Below, piece by piece: positions 34,460-43,500 of a stretch of DNA of 57,183 bases; position 1 is the stretch's first letter, and the number at the start of each line of letters is the position of its first letter. Source of the stretch: an uncultured Alphaproteobacteria bacterium (GTDB taxonomy: Bacteria > Pseudomonadota > Alphaproteobacteria > HIMB59); assembly GCA_902591315.1 (NCBI GenBank), contig CACJAI010000006.1, forward strand, positions 1-57,183. The letters are read 5' to 3'. Under the pieces are notes generated by a model, which ran no database searches, was not told the origin of the DNA, and saw only the letters and a program-made list of their open reading frames with translations. The position numbers were made by a program, and so were the translations under genes.

Positions 34460-35079
34460 ATGGTGTTAACTCAACAATAAAATTTATCGAGGAAAACTCA
34501 CATTCAAAATTAATAATAAACCAAGTCAACGAAGAGATAGGTTTATTTTATATTAACTTAGTTGAATACGAAGCAATTCGTAAAAATGTTAGACTAAATT
34601 ATAGAGAGAGATTTTTAGAAAATACCACTAATGATCTATTTATTGATAATAAAATTGATTTATACATTTCAAATAATAAAAAAGACATAGAAAAATATTT
34701 AAATTCAAATAATAAATCAATTATATTTACAGATTATAAAAATTTCAAAACATACTCTAAGTCTGTATTGAGTGTAAATGGATACAATTACATAGGTGAT
34801 ATAAAATATTATATAACTAAAATACTTAATATAAATAATCTAGAATTAATTGATTATTGTATAAATTCACCGTATCTTATGTTCTCTGAAGTATCAAAAT
34901 ATTTAATTAACAAATCAAACTACGTTAAAGAAAATAAAATTAAAGAAAGTTATAACTCTATATTAGAAATAAGAAAAGAGCTTTTTAAAATTAAAAGAAA
35001 TCAAGGTAGCCCTAAAGAGATATACTTAAATCTTAAGAAAGAAGTTATGTATAAGAAGCTTAATTTTTTAGTTTTTTAA
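34441..35079 (+). CDS. Possible divergent DNA polymerase III delta subunit (HolA position)
   Basis: A 212-residue, Asn- and Lys-rich soluble protein with no motif I recognise. In alphaproteobacteria holA (delta subunit of the clamp loader, about 340 residues) stands between lptE and parB, and this gene fills that slot. The C-terminal helical half (YYITKILNINNLELIDYC and NYVKENKIKESYNSILEIRK) would suit the delta collar domain. The N-terminal AAA-like part would be severely reduced. The assignment is by synteny only; an unrelated replacement is possible. It overlaps convergent parB by 20 bases. Confidence 0.4.
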   Translation: MQKNPVNGVNSTIKFIEENSHSKLIINQVNEEIGLFYINLVEYEAIRKNVRLNYRERFLENTTNDLFIDNKIDLYISNNKKDIEKYLNSNNKSIIFTDYKNFKTYSKSVLSVNGYNYIGDIKYYITKILNINNLELIDYCINSPYLMFSEVSKYLINKSNYVKENKIKESYNSILEIRKELFKIKRNQGSPKEIYLNLKKEVMYKKLNFLVF

Positions 35080-35890
35080 CAAGGAAATTATATTGCTCTA
35101 GGTTCTCATAAAATATTTTTATATTGCCTTTTCCTTTTTTACTATATGTAATTTTTATTTTAAATCCTATTGTATCACTAAGTGTTTTTTCTTCGTGAAT
35201 TAAATTGGGCTCCTTAGAATTTCTTGTATTTTTATTAATTTCTAAATTACGAACTGATATTTTCCCACTTATAATTTTATTTAAAGTAATATTATCAAAT
35301 TCATCAGGAGTCTTTCCTATAAGGGCCCTGGCGTGGCCCATTGATATCTTTCCATCATTTAATAAATCAAAGAAAAATTTATCTAATTCTAATATTCTTA
35401 ACAAATTTGTTATGTGCGACCTACTTTTCCCAACTATTTTGGATAGTTCTTCATGAGTATAATTGTTTTTTTCAATTAAATGCTGATATGCTTTTGCCTC
35501 CTCTGATACCTTCAAATCCTCCCTTTGAATATTTTCAATTAAAGATATCTCATCTTTATCAAGATCATCAGGTAGCAGTAATGCAGGTAAAACTTTTAAA
35601 TCTGTGCTTTGTGCTGCTCTCCATCTTCTTTCTCCGGCAACCAATAAAAATGTATCAATATTTCTTTTAGTCACAATAAGGGGTTGAATTAAGCCATTTT
35701 TTTTTATTGATTGAGCTAATTCATCTAATTTCTGTTTATTAAATTGTTTCCTTGGCTGTGTTTCATCTCTAAAAATTTTCTCTATTGGAAGAAGTAATAA
35801 CCCCTTATTTTCATTAATATCATTATTAATAATTTCCTTGTTTCCCAACAAAGAAGATAATCCCTTTCCTAATTTTTTATTGACTGCCAT
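35060..35890 (-). CDS. parB: Chromosome-partitioning protein ParB
   Basis: CTP-dependent DNA clamp that loads at parS and organises the origin region. The N-terminus KKLGKGLSSLLG is the ParA-stimulating segment. Next comes IFRDETQPRKQFN, then the CTP-binding GERRWRAAQ and IENIQREDL, the HTH HEELSKIVGKSRSHITNLLR and KISMGHARALIG. The C-terminal KKGKGNIKIFYENLE is the dimerisation strand. The 276-residue protein is complete. It overlaps parA by 14 bases. A parS site lies about 3.2 kb away. Confidence 0.96.
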   Translation of the reverse strand: MAVNKKLGKGLSSLLGNKEIINNDINENKGLLLLPIEKIFRDETQPRKQFNKQKLDELAQSIKKNGLIQPLIVTKRNIDTFLLVAGERRWRAAQSTDLKVLPALLLPDDLDKDEISLIENIQREDLKVSEEAKAYQHLIEKNNYTHEELSKIVGKSRSHITNLLRILELDKFFFDLLNDGKISMGHARALIGKTPDEFDNITLNKIISGKISVRNLEINKNTRNSKEPNLIHEEKTLSDTIGFKIKITYSKKGKGNIKIFYENLEQYNFLVKKLKN

Positions 35891-36644
35891 TTAAGTTGCT
35901 CCTTTCTAAAAATTCTTTTGCTAAAGCTATGTATGCTTGTGACCCACTACATTTTAAATCATAAATAATTGCAGGAAGACCGTGACTAGGTGCTTCAGAT
36001 AAAGTTACATTTCTAGGAACATTGAATTTATATACACTTGTATCAAAATACTCTCTTGCTTCTTTCTCTATTAATGATGATAAGGAATTTCTTTTGTCGT
36101 ACATTGTTAAAATTATACCATTAAGTTTGAGATTAATATTTAAATTAGCTTTTACTAATTCAATTGTTTTAATTAATTTTGAAAGACCTTCTAGTGCAAA
36201 AAATTCGCATTGTACAGGAATCAATACTTCTCCACTAGCGGTTAACGAGCTGACTGTCAACAGGCCTAAGGTTGGTGGTGTGTCGATAAAAATATATTCA
36301 TAATCATTTTTTATTTTATTAATATAATTTTTTAAAAGAAAATTTCTATTTTCGTCATCAGCTAGTTCATATTCTGCAGCTGCAAGATCTTCACAAGCAG
36401 AGATAACATTAAGATTTGGTATTTGCGATTTTTGTATTGTATCTTCAATACTTATTTCGTTACTAAAGACTCTATAAATAGATAGTTTAGAGTTATATAC
36501 ATTAAATGACATTGATGAGTTGTATTGTGGATCCATATCAATTACCAAAACTTTTTTATCAATGGATGCTAAAGCGGTCGCTAAATTAACAACAGTTGTT
36601 GTTTTCCCAACACCTCCCTTTTGATTAGCAATAGTAATGATCAT
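35877..36644 (-). CDS. parA: Chromosome-partitioning ATPase ParA
   Basis: Walker-type ATPase that moves ParB-parS complexes to the poles. The deviant Walker A is ANQKGGVGKTTTVVNLATAL, the second motif VLVIDMDPQYNSS, and the switch FIDTPPTLGLLTVSSL. The 255-residue protein has the common chromosomal-ParA length. The C-terminal part NVTLSEAPSHGLPAIIYD is also typical. It overlaps rsmG by four bases, so rsmG-parA-parB are almost certainly one transcript. Confidence 0.97.
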   Translation of the reverse strand: MIITIANQKGGVGKTTTVVNLATALASIDKKVLVIDMDPQYNSSMSFNVYNSKLSIYRVFSNEISIEDTIQKSQIPNLNVISACEDLAAAEYELADDENRNFLLKNYINKIKNDYEYIFIDTPPTLGLLTVSSLTASGEVLIPVQCEFFALEGLSKLIKTIELVKANLNINLKLNGIILTMYDKRNSLSSLIEKEAREYFDTSVYKFNVPRNVTLSEAPSHGLPAIIYDLKCSGSQAYIALAKEFLERSNLNGSQ

Positions 36645-37246
36645 TTTATACCCATAATTATTATTTTTGATTCACTTGAAGTAATACTAGGATGTGTCAC
36701 CCAAAAATACTTTTGTGTGTTAATTGATTCAAGCTCAGTTAAATAAGACTTTCCTTTATGCAATATAAATTTTGTTTGTTTATTAATTATTTTTTTAGTC
36801 ATATGTATAATTTTTTCAATCGATGCAAAAGCACGTGCTGTTATATAGTCGACATTAAGGTTTGATATTTCTGATATGGATGTGTTATGTACAACGTAGT
36901 TCAGTCCTAATCTTAATTTGCAATTTTCTAAAAAAGATGATTTTTTTGGCGATTTTTCGACTAAATGAAGGTTTTTAAAGCCTATAATTGACAAAATAAT
37001 ACCTGGTAGTCCAGCACCTGTTCCAATATCCATTATAGATTTTTCATGCTGAGGCAAATATTTGACTATCTGTATACAGTCTAAAAGATGTCTTTCATCT
37101 AAATCGATTATTGTGCTTTTACCTATTAAGTTCATGTTTTCATTCTCTTTGATTAATATTTTTTTATATTCAGTTAATTTGGTTAAAATTGATTTACCAT
37201 CATCAAAATTATCATCACAAAACTTTACCAACTTATCATTAAGCAA
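36641..37246 (-). CDS. rsmG: 16S rRNA (guanine-527-N7)-methyltransferase
   Basis: Methylates G527 of 16S rRNA with SAM. The SAM site is SIMDIGTGAGLPGIILSI, followed by HLVEKSPKKSSFLENC, and TARAFASIEKIIH in the catalytic half. The N-terminus has KKILIKENENMNLIGKST and the hinge DERHLLDCIQIVKYLP. At 201 residues it is typical. It overlaps mnmG upstream by eight bases and parA downstream by four. Confidence 0.95.
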   Translation of the reverse strand: MLNDKLVKFCDDNFDDGKSILTKLTEYKKILIKENENMNLIGKSTIIDLDERHLLDCIQIVKYLPQHEKSIMDIGTGAGLPGIILSIIGFKNLHLVEKSPKKSSFLENCKLRLGLNYVVHNTSISEISNLNVDYITARAFASIEKIIHMTKKIINKQTKFILHKGKSYLTELESINTQKYFWVTHPSITSSESKIIIMGIK

Positions 37247-39095
37247 CTTTATTCCCCTTAGTTTTTTTGTGTTTAACTATTTGAAATAATGCACTGGGTG
37301 TAATACCTGAAATTTTACCAGCGTCATGTAAATTTTCTGGTTTGTGTTTATTTAATTTTTCTAAAATTTCTTTTGATAAAGAAGGTATCTTATTGAAGTC
37401 AATATTAGTCAATTTCATATTCTTATTCTTATTAAGTTGATCATATGATTTTTTTTCTCTTTCATAAAAAACATCATACTTTGAGTCAAAATAGATTTTA
37501 GTTAATAATTTTTGAGTTATGGTTAGATTGAAAAATTTTTTGAATTTATCTGTAGAAGGATCTAAGAATTTTAAAACCTCAAATCCATTTCTTACCTTTC
37601 CATCTTTTTTTACTTTAATATTTTTTTTCATCAAATCATTAGGCGAATATTTAAGTTGAGTTAATCTATCAAATATTTTTTTTTCATTGTTTATATTTTT
37701 TGAAATTAGAGAATATTCAAGCTTATTAAAAGACTTGGGGTTTATAACGGTTGAAAATCGTTCATAAGAATTATCGGTTCTAAGCTTCAATCTATTTTCT
37801 GCTCTTGATGTAAACATCCTGTATGGTTCTGTAACACCTAATTTTGTTAAATCATCAACTAATACCCCAATATAACTGTTGTCTCTTTCAAAAACTTTTT
37901 CATTAAATTTTATTTTTTTTATTTTTATTGCGGCATGAATTGCAGCATATATACCCTGTCCTGCTGCTTCTTCATAACCTGTAGTTCCATTTATTTGGCC
38001 TGCTAAAAAAAAGTTTTCTATTTTTTTTGTTTCAAAATTATTTTTTAATTCTCTAGGGTCAACAGAGTCATATTCAACTGCGTATCCAAATTGATTTACC
38101 TCGCATTCTTCTAGACCCTTTATTGATCTTAAAAATTTTAGTTGGATCTTTTTATCTAAAGAATTTGATATACCGTTTGGATAGACTAGATCAGAGTTTA
38201 AACCCTCTGGCTCTAAAAAAATATTGTGACCGTTTCTATCTCCAAACTTTGTTATTTTATCTTCTATTGAAGGACAGTACCTTACTCCTTGAGACTTAAT
38301 TATACCTGAGTACATCGCTGACCTATCAAGATTATCTCTGATTATTTTATGAGTCTTATTATTAGTTTTGGTAATGAAACAGTTGATTTTTATGTTCGTA
38401 TTTTGTTTTGTAAAATATGATAGAAATATACCATTATTTTCAGATATCTGGGGCTCTAGGACATCGTAATTAATAGATTTAGCATAAATTCTCGGAGGTG
38501 TGCCTGTTTTAAGCCTCATTGTTTTAAAATTCTTATTAATAAACTTTGCAAGAGCTTTTGAAGAGCTATTTCCTATTCTACCTGCTTCTTGCGACTCATT
38601 ACCAAAATAGATTTTTCCATTAAGAAAAGTTCCTGTCGTAAGAATAACTGCCTTTGATTTAATTATTCCAATGTTAGATAGTTCAACACCTACAATTTTA
38701 TTATTTTTTTCTATAATATTAATAGCTTCGTCTTCGATAAGGTCAATTTTAGAAGATTTAATAAATTTTTTCATGTTTTGAGAGTATAAATCTCTATCAA
38801 TTTGAGCTCTTACTCCCCAGACTGCCGGCCCTTTAGATAGATTTAATACTCTATAATGTATTGCTGATTTATCTCCAATTTTACAAATCACTCCTCCTAA
38901 AATATCAACCTCACTGGCTATATGTGTCTTACCAACTCCTCCAATACTAGGATTGCACGATAATTTGCCCAAATCTGAGTAATTTTTGGTTATAAGTGCA
39001 GTTTTAAGGCCATATTTGTCAGAAATATTAGCCGCTTCTATTCCGGCATGACCAGCACCTATAACTACAACATCATAATGTTCCACGTGAAACAA
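37239..39095 (-). CDS. mnmG: tRNA uridine-34 modification enzyme MnmG (GidA)
   Basis: FAD protein that, with MnmE, installs the carboxymethylaminomethyl group on wobble U34. It begins FHVEHYDVVVIGAGHAGIEA; the FAD loop is GAGHAG. Further motifs are LSCNPSIGGVGKTHIASEVDILGG, ILTTGTFLNGKIYFG, MRLKTGTPPRIYAKS, RYCPSIEDKITKF, GQINGTTGYEEAAGQG and AENRLKLRTDNS. The 618 residues are normal. The start is TTG 39095 (GTG 39086 is an alternative), and this start lies inside the parS site. Confidence 0.96.
   Translation of the reverse strand: MFHVEHYDVVVIGAGHAGIEAANISDKYGLKTALITKNYSDLGKLSCNPSIGGVGKTHIASEVDILGGVICKIGDKSAIHYRVLNLSKGPAVWGVRAQIDRDLYSQNMKKFIKSSKIDLIEDEAINIIEKNNKIVGVELSNIGIIKSKAVILTTGTFLNGKIYFGNESQEAGRIGNSSSKALAKFINKNFKTMRLKTGTPPRIYAKSINYDVLEPQISENNGIFLSYFTKQNTNIKINCFITKTNNKTHKIIRDNLDRSAMYSGIIKSQGVRYCPSIEDKITKFGDRNGHNIFLEPEGLNSDLVYPNGISNSLDKKIQLKFLRSIKGLEECEVNQFGYAVEYDSVDPRELKNNFETKKIENFFLAGQINGTTGYEEAAGQGIYAAIHAAIKIKKIKFNEKVFERDNSYIGVLVDDLTKLGVTEPYRMFTSRAENRLKLRTDNSYERFSTVINPKSFNKLEYSLISKNINNEKKIFDRLTQLKYSPNDLMKKNIKVKKDGKVRNGFEVLKFLDPSTDKFKKFFNLTITQKLLTKIYFDSKYDVFYEREKKSYDQLNKNKNMKLTNIDFNKIPSLSKEILEKLNKHKPENLHDAGKISGITPSALFQIVKHKKTKGNKVA
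39079..39094. promoter_or_regulatory. parS centromere-like site
   Basis: The sequence TGTTCCACGTGAAACA matches the ParB binding palindrome (consensus TGTTTCACGTGAAACA) with one deviation, and one half matches the alphaproteobacterial TGTTCCACGTGGAACA form. It lies across the first codons of mnmG, one base inside its TTG start, near parAB and the proposed origin. It is the only clear copy I found. Confidence 0.85.
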
Positions 39096-39096
39096 T

Positions 39097-40422
39097 CTAC
39101 TTTCCTATGCAAAATTTGCTAAAAACTCTATCATAAACATCTTCGCTACTAATATAACCAAATTCAAAAGAAAAATCATCCAATATATTTCTCATAAGCT
39201 GGGCGATGATCAAAATATCCTTTTCATTAACAATATCCTGCTCATATTCTAGGATTCTTTCTAAAAATTCAATTTCTTCTAAATTAAGGTCTGTCTTTTT
39301 ATACTTATTTTTAACATATTTTCGATGAATAGAATTCAATTTTAATTTCTGATATATTTTATCTCTCTCAAAACTGTGGTTTATTTTAATATTCTTTGTT
39401 TTATAATTATAGATATCAGATTTTGTCTCAATTAAACTATAATTTTTATGTATCATGAAATCCTTGAAAAGTGTTGATATATCGGATTTTTTAGTATTTT
39501 GATCGATTAGAACAAAAAAATGGTCAATTTCCGTCGATATTTTCTGTGCTTTTTTATAGCCATATTTTTCTATTTTACCTTGTTTAGATCTTTGCCCTGC
39601 AGTATCGAAGATTTCAAACCGATTACTACTAATTATAAATTCATTTGAAAGAATATCCCTGGTGGTGCCCTTAATATTCGTTACAATTGCTCTATCCTTG
39701 TCAATAATTTTATTAAATAAAGTTGATTTACCAACGTTTACTGGGCCAACTAACATAATTCTGCAAATATTTTTCTGTTCTATATTTGTTCTATTTTCTT
39801 GTAATAAATTATTACAATTACTGAAAAATTTCCTTATCTTTTTCTTTATCTGATTAAAATTAAAGGCCTCATCGTCAACGAAGTCAATCGATGCAGTAAT
39901 TTCTGAGAATAAATTTATAACTTCCTCTTTTAAAGGAACAAGTCCGCTAAAAATATCTCCATCAAAAAGAAGTCTTTTATTATACTCTAAGCCCGAAAAA
40001 CTCTCGTTAGAAATTATTTCGTTAATTGCCTTGGCTTGTTTGAGTGAATTCTTGCCATTTAAAACAGACCTGTAAGAAAACTCTCCATTTCTTGCTAATC
40101 TTAAGCCTGAAACTTTTAAATCCTTTAATAATTGCTCGAACTGACTAGCTATCAGTGGTGAGCCGTGTAAAAAAATTTCACAAACATCCTCTCCAGTAAA
40201 AGATTTGGGAGATTTGAAATACACCACACTACACTCATCCAATAAGGTTTCATCTTGTTGATAAATTTTAACAATTTGGATTAAAGAGTGATCTTTAGAA
40301 AAATTTTTTTTGGTAATTTTCTTTAAAATATTCAAAACATCATCTCCTGAAATTCTATAACCAATAACTGGGGCTTTCACCAAGGGGGTAAAGTTTGAAT
40401 ATATTGTTCCAGACTTAAACAA
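39097..40422 (-). CDS. mnmE: tRNA modification GTPase MnmE (TrmE)
   Basis: GTPase partner of MnmG for wobble uridine modification. The N-terminal tetrahydrofolate-binding domain (about residues 1-120) has FKSPKSFTGEDVCEIFLHGS. The G domain shows G1 GPVNVGKSTLFNKI, G2 around GTTRDILSN and G3 FDTAGQR; G4 appears as ETKSD rather than N-K-x-D. The essential C-terminal cysteine is kept in FSKFCIGK. At 441 residues it is normal. The T-K-S-D change at G4 is a notable departure. Confidence 0.95.
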   Translation of the reverse strand: MFKSGTIYSNFTPLVKAPVIGYRISGDDVLNILKKITKKNFSKDHSLIQIVKIYQQDETLLDECSVVYFKSPKSFTGEDVCEIFLHGSPLIASQFEQLLKDLKVSGLRLARNGEFSYRSVLNGKNSLKQAKAINEIISNESFSGLEYNKRLLFDGDIFSGLVPLKEEVINLFSEITASIDFVDDEAFNFNQIKKKIRKFFSNCNNLLQENRTNIEQKNICRIMLVGPVNVGKSTLFNKIIDKDRAIVTNIKGTTRDILSNEFIISSNRFEIFDTAGQRSKQGKIEKYGYKKAQKISTEIDHFFVLIDQNTKKSDISTLFKDFMIHKNYSLIETKSDIYNYKTKNIKINHSFERDKIYQKLKLNSIHRKYVKNKYKKTDLNLEEIEFLERILEYEQDIVNEKDILIIAQLMRNILDDFSFEFGYISSEDVYDRVFSKFCIGK

Positions 40423-40488
40423 AACTTGGTTATTATAAATTTATAATTATTCTAGTCCACCTATGAAAAGAACAAAAAGCATAATCAA

Positions 40489-41400
40489 TTGATATTAACT
40501 AAACCAAATCACATTAAAATTTACGGTCATAGAGGGTCTAGGGGGGACCTACCAGAAAATACTATAGAGAGTTTTAAGTATTTGTTTGAAAATAAAATTA
40601 GCGCTTACGAAACAGATATCTTAATTACCAAGGACTTGATTCCGGTCGTTTATCATGATTTTAGATTAAATCCAGCCCTTACAAAAGATCATCAAGGTAA
40701 TTGGATTGAAGATAATGATATTAAAATTTTCAATTTAGCTTATGAAGAATTGTCTAAATTTAAAATTGGAGAAATTGATAAAAAATCTAAATACGGAAGG
40801 AGATTTGATAATCAAAAAAGTTTAGGTGAAATAAAAATCCCTAAATTATCTGATCTACTTGAATTAACATCAAATTATGTTTCAGATGATTTGATAATTA
40901 ATTTAGAAATCAAATCAACACCTGTTGAAGACAACTTAACACCCCCTCCGAATTTAATGGCAAGATTAATAATTGATGAGGTTAATAAAACAGAATTAAA
41001 AGATAAAATAATCTACTCGTCTTTTGATTGGAGAATTTTAAGAGAGATAAAAAATTTAGACTCCAAAATCTCAAGAGCTTATTTAACATCTGAACTTAAA
41101 GGAAAAATATATGATAAATCACCTTGGTTAGACTTCATGCCGTTATACGATAGCGATAGCAGAGAGTTACCAAGGCTTATCAGAACATTAGGTGGGGAGG
41201 CATGGCATCCTAAACGTAAAGATATAGATAAAGACATGGTTAGAATTTCTCATGAGGAAGGACTTCCTGTGAACGTTTGGACTGTTAATGAAAAATATGA
41301 GATGTTGAGAATGATAGAATACGGTGTTGATGGAATTATAACTGATTATCCTTTAAGGTTAAAAAAGCTTTGTGAGAAAGAAGGTGTGAATTGGTTTTAA
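40489..41400 (+). CDS. Glycerophosphodiester phosphodiesterase
   Basis: Hydrolyses glycerophosphodiesters to glycerol-3-phosphate and an alcohol, recovering carbon and phosphorus from lipid head groups. The 303-residue protein has YGHRGSRGDLPENTIESF (catalytic His-Arg), the metal ligands E and D in AYETDILITKDLIPVVYHD, and LEIKST later on. The C-terminal VWTVNEKYEMLRMIEYGVDGIITDYP is a typical closing. Its start is TTG 40489. It is the one plus-strand gene between mnmE and rho, so it looks inserted into an otherwise conserved minus-strand block. Confidence 0.9.
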   Translation: MILTKPNHIKIYGHRGSRGDLPENTIESFKYLFENKISAYETDILITKDLIPVVYHDFRLNPALTKDHQGNWIEDNDIKIFNLAYEELSKFKIGEIDKKSKYGRRFDNQKSLGEIKIPKLSDLLELTSNYVSDDLIINLEIKSTPVEDNLTPPPNLMARLIIDEVNKTELKDKIIYSSFDWRILREIKNLDSKISRAYLTSELKGKIYDKSPWLDFMPLYDSDSRELPRLIRTLGGEAWHPKRKDIDKDMVRISHEEGLPVNVWTVNEKYEMLRMIEYGVDGIITDYPLRLKKLCEKEGVNWF

Positions 41401-41415
41401 TAGTTGGAAATAAAA

Positions 41416-42672
41416 TTACTGATTCATACTACTGAAAAACTCTTCATTAGTTTTACAGTCTTTCATCTTATCTAGAAGGAATTCCATAGCATCTACAGTA
41501 CCCATGGATGATAGAATTTTCCTTAAAATAAAGACTTTTTGTAGATCTCCAGCATCTAAAAGTAAATCTTCTTTTCTGGTGCCTGACTTTTGAACATCAA
41601 TAGCAGGATATGTTCTTTTATCAGATAATTTTCTGTCGAGGACAATTTCTGAATTACCAGTTCCTTTAAATTCTTCAAAAATAACCTCATCCATTCTACT
41701 ACCTGTTTCTATTAATGCAGTGGCAATAATAGTTAATGAACCACCTTCTTCTATATTTCTAGCTGCACCAAAAAATCTTTTAGGTCTTTGAAGTGCGTTG
41801 GCATCCACACCACCTGTTAAAACTTTACCACTTGATGGTACAACTGTATTATATGCTCTACCTAATCTTGTAATGGAGTCTAAAAGAATTACTACATCAT
41901 ATTTATTTTCAGCAAGTCTTTTAGCTTTTTCAATAACCATTTCTGCAACTTGAACGTGTCTTGCAGCTGGTTCATCAAATGTTGAGCTAATTACTTCACC
42001 TTTGACAGATCGTTGCATATCTGTGACTTCCTCTGGTCTTTCATCTATTAAAAGAACCATTAGATAAACATCAGGAAAATTTTCAGCAATTGACTTCGCT
42101 ATTTTTTGTAAAATTACTGTTTTACCTGATCTTGGTGGTGCAACAATTAAAGATCTTTGACCAGCACCAACTGGTGCAATAATATCTATAATTCTTGATG
42201 ATAAATCTGTGTCCGGTTTTTCTGTCTCAAGATTAAATTTTTTCTCTGGATAAAGAGGGGTTAAATTATCGAAATTTGTTTTAAATTTATTATTTTTAGC
42301 TATTTCAATAAAATTTACTTTATTGGTTTCCACTAGTGCAAAGTATCTTTCACCATCTTTAGGAGGTCGAATAGGTCCCTCAAGTGTATCACCTTTTCTA
42401 AGACCATATTTCTTTATTTGATTTGGACTAACATATATATCATCTGGTCCTGGAAGGTAATTAGAATTGGCTGATCTTAAAAATCCAAAACCATCTTGCA
42501 TTGTTTCTAATACACCTTCGCCTATTATTTCTTCATTTTTTTCTGCGAATTTTTTCAAAACAGAAAAATATATGTCTTGCTTCTTCAAACCAGAGGCATT
42601 TTCTATCCCCAAAGACTCAGCATAGTCTAATAGTTCTTGTGGTTTCTTATTTTTTAGTTCGTTTAGATGCAT
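41416..42672 (-). CDS. rho: Transcription termination factor Rho
   Basis: Hexameric RNA helicase that ends transcription. The N-terminal helical domain is [20 protein letters not shown], followed by the cold-shock-like RNA-binding domain ([26 protein letters not shown]). The ATPase has Walker [34 protein letters not shown], Walker [17 protein letters not shown] and the Q-loop [26 protein letters not shown]. At 418 residues it is a standard, non-inserted Rho. Its promoter must lie in the rho-maf gap. Confidence 0.98.
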   Translation of the reverse strand: MHLNELKNKKPQELLDYAESLGIENASGLKKQDIYFSVLKKFAEKNEEIIGEGVLETMQDGFGFLRSANSNYLPGPDDIYVSPNQIKKYGLRKGDTLEGPIRPPKDGERYFALVETNKVNFIEIAKNNKFKTNFDNLTPLYPEKKFNLETEKPDTDLSSRIIDIIAPVGAGQRSLIVAPPRSGKTVILQKIAKSIAENFPDVYLMVLLIDERPEEVTDMQRSVKGEVISSTFDEPAARHVQVAEMVIEKAKRLAENKYDVVILLDSITRLGRAYNTVVPSSGKVLTGGVDANALQRPKRFFGAARNIEEGGSLTIIATALIETGSRMDEVIFEEFKGTGNSEIVLDRKLSDKRTYPAIDVQKSGTRKEDLLLDAGDLQKVFILRKILSSMGTVDAMEFLLDKMKDCKTNEEFFSSMNQ

Positions 42673-42906
42673 ATTGGAAATTACCTAGATAGTTAGATAT
42701 ATTTGTTAGGTATATAACAAAAAATAAAGAGAAAATATATATATTTATATTCGTGTATGTTGTTGTATGTCGAATGATGGGGATTAACAACTTCTTATCT
42801 AAAAAAACCCATATTTAAGTACTTTTTTAGTTATTTAATAACAAATGTTGATAACTTAATATTTATAAATTAATGGTAATTTCATTGTTTAAAACTCACA
42901 AATTTT
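42673..42906. other. Candidate chromosomal replication origin (oriC)
   Basis: This 234-base gap is the longest spacer without any gene in the window and is extremely AT-rich, with an alternating A/T run at about 42735-42750. Rho reads left and maf right. In Caulobacter the origin Cori lies in the same place, before a maf-aroE-coaE-dnaQ block with hemE, rho and parAB on the other side. A DnaA-box-like TTATCAACA is on the minus strand at 42846-42854, and weaker ones (TTATCTAAA, 42795-42803) are visible. The strand switch and nearby parS support the call. It also holds the rho and maf promoters. Confidence 0.65.
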
Positions 42907-43500
42907 ATGAATAAGTTACTTAATCCACAATTAACTAAACAGGTTATTATTGGCACCAAAAGCCAATCTAGGAGAAAAATTTTTAAATTAATGAATTTAA
43001 AATTTCAGTACAGATCGCCCAACATAAATGAAAAAAAGGTAAAAGATTTAAATAATGATAAATATGATGCATTAAAAATTGCAAAAGCTAAAGCTGAATA
43101 TCTTTCTAAAAAATATAGTAATAAAATTATTGTAACTTTTGATACAACAATCTTATTTAAAAAAAAAACAATTTATAAATGTAGCAGTCCCGATTGTTGT
43201 AAAAGAACCCTTAAAGCATTTAATGATAAATCTCACTATCTTTACACAGCCATGATTTTTATGATAAATAACAATCTAATAAAAAGCACTCTGACAAAAA
43301 CAAAAATAACATTTAAAAATACTAAAGTAAAAGATATCAATAATTACGTTAATAAGAACTTTAAACAAATATCAAAGGCTGTAGGTTGTTATAATATAGA
43401 GGGGAAGGGAAAAGTTTTTTTTAAAGATATATACGGTAGTTATTTTAATATTATTGGTATAGATGTTATTAATTTTTTAAAGACTCTAAGAAGTATCTAA
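42907..43500 (+). CDS. maf: Maf-family nucleotide pyrophosphatase
   Basis: Hydrolyses non-canonical or modified nucleoside triphosphates. Signatures are IIGTKSQSRRKIFKLMNLKF (the family S-x-S-x-R-R-x-L-L), the catalytic Asp in IVTFDTTILF, and VGCYNIEGKGKVFFKDIYGS with YFNIIGID. At 197 residues it is typical, though the usual T-V-V after the Asp reads T-T-I. It is the first gene right of the proposed origin and sits directly before aroE, one base after stop. Confidence 0.88.
   Translation: MNKLLNPQLTKQVIIGTKSQSRRKIFKLMNLKFQYRSPNINEKKVKDLNNDKYDALKIAKAKAEYLSKKYSNKIIVTFDTTILFKKKTIYKCSSPDCCKRTLKAFNDKSHYLYTAMIFMINNNLIKSTLTKTKITFKNTKVKDINNYVNKNFKQISKAVGCYNIEGKGKVFFKDIYGSYFNIIGIDVINFLKTLRSI

Noticed and set aside
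36831-36838. GCACGTGC in rsmG as a second parS
   Set aside because: Only the central CACGTG agrees; flanking bases do not form the TGTTTC/GAAACA arms.
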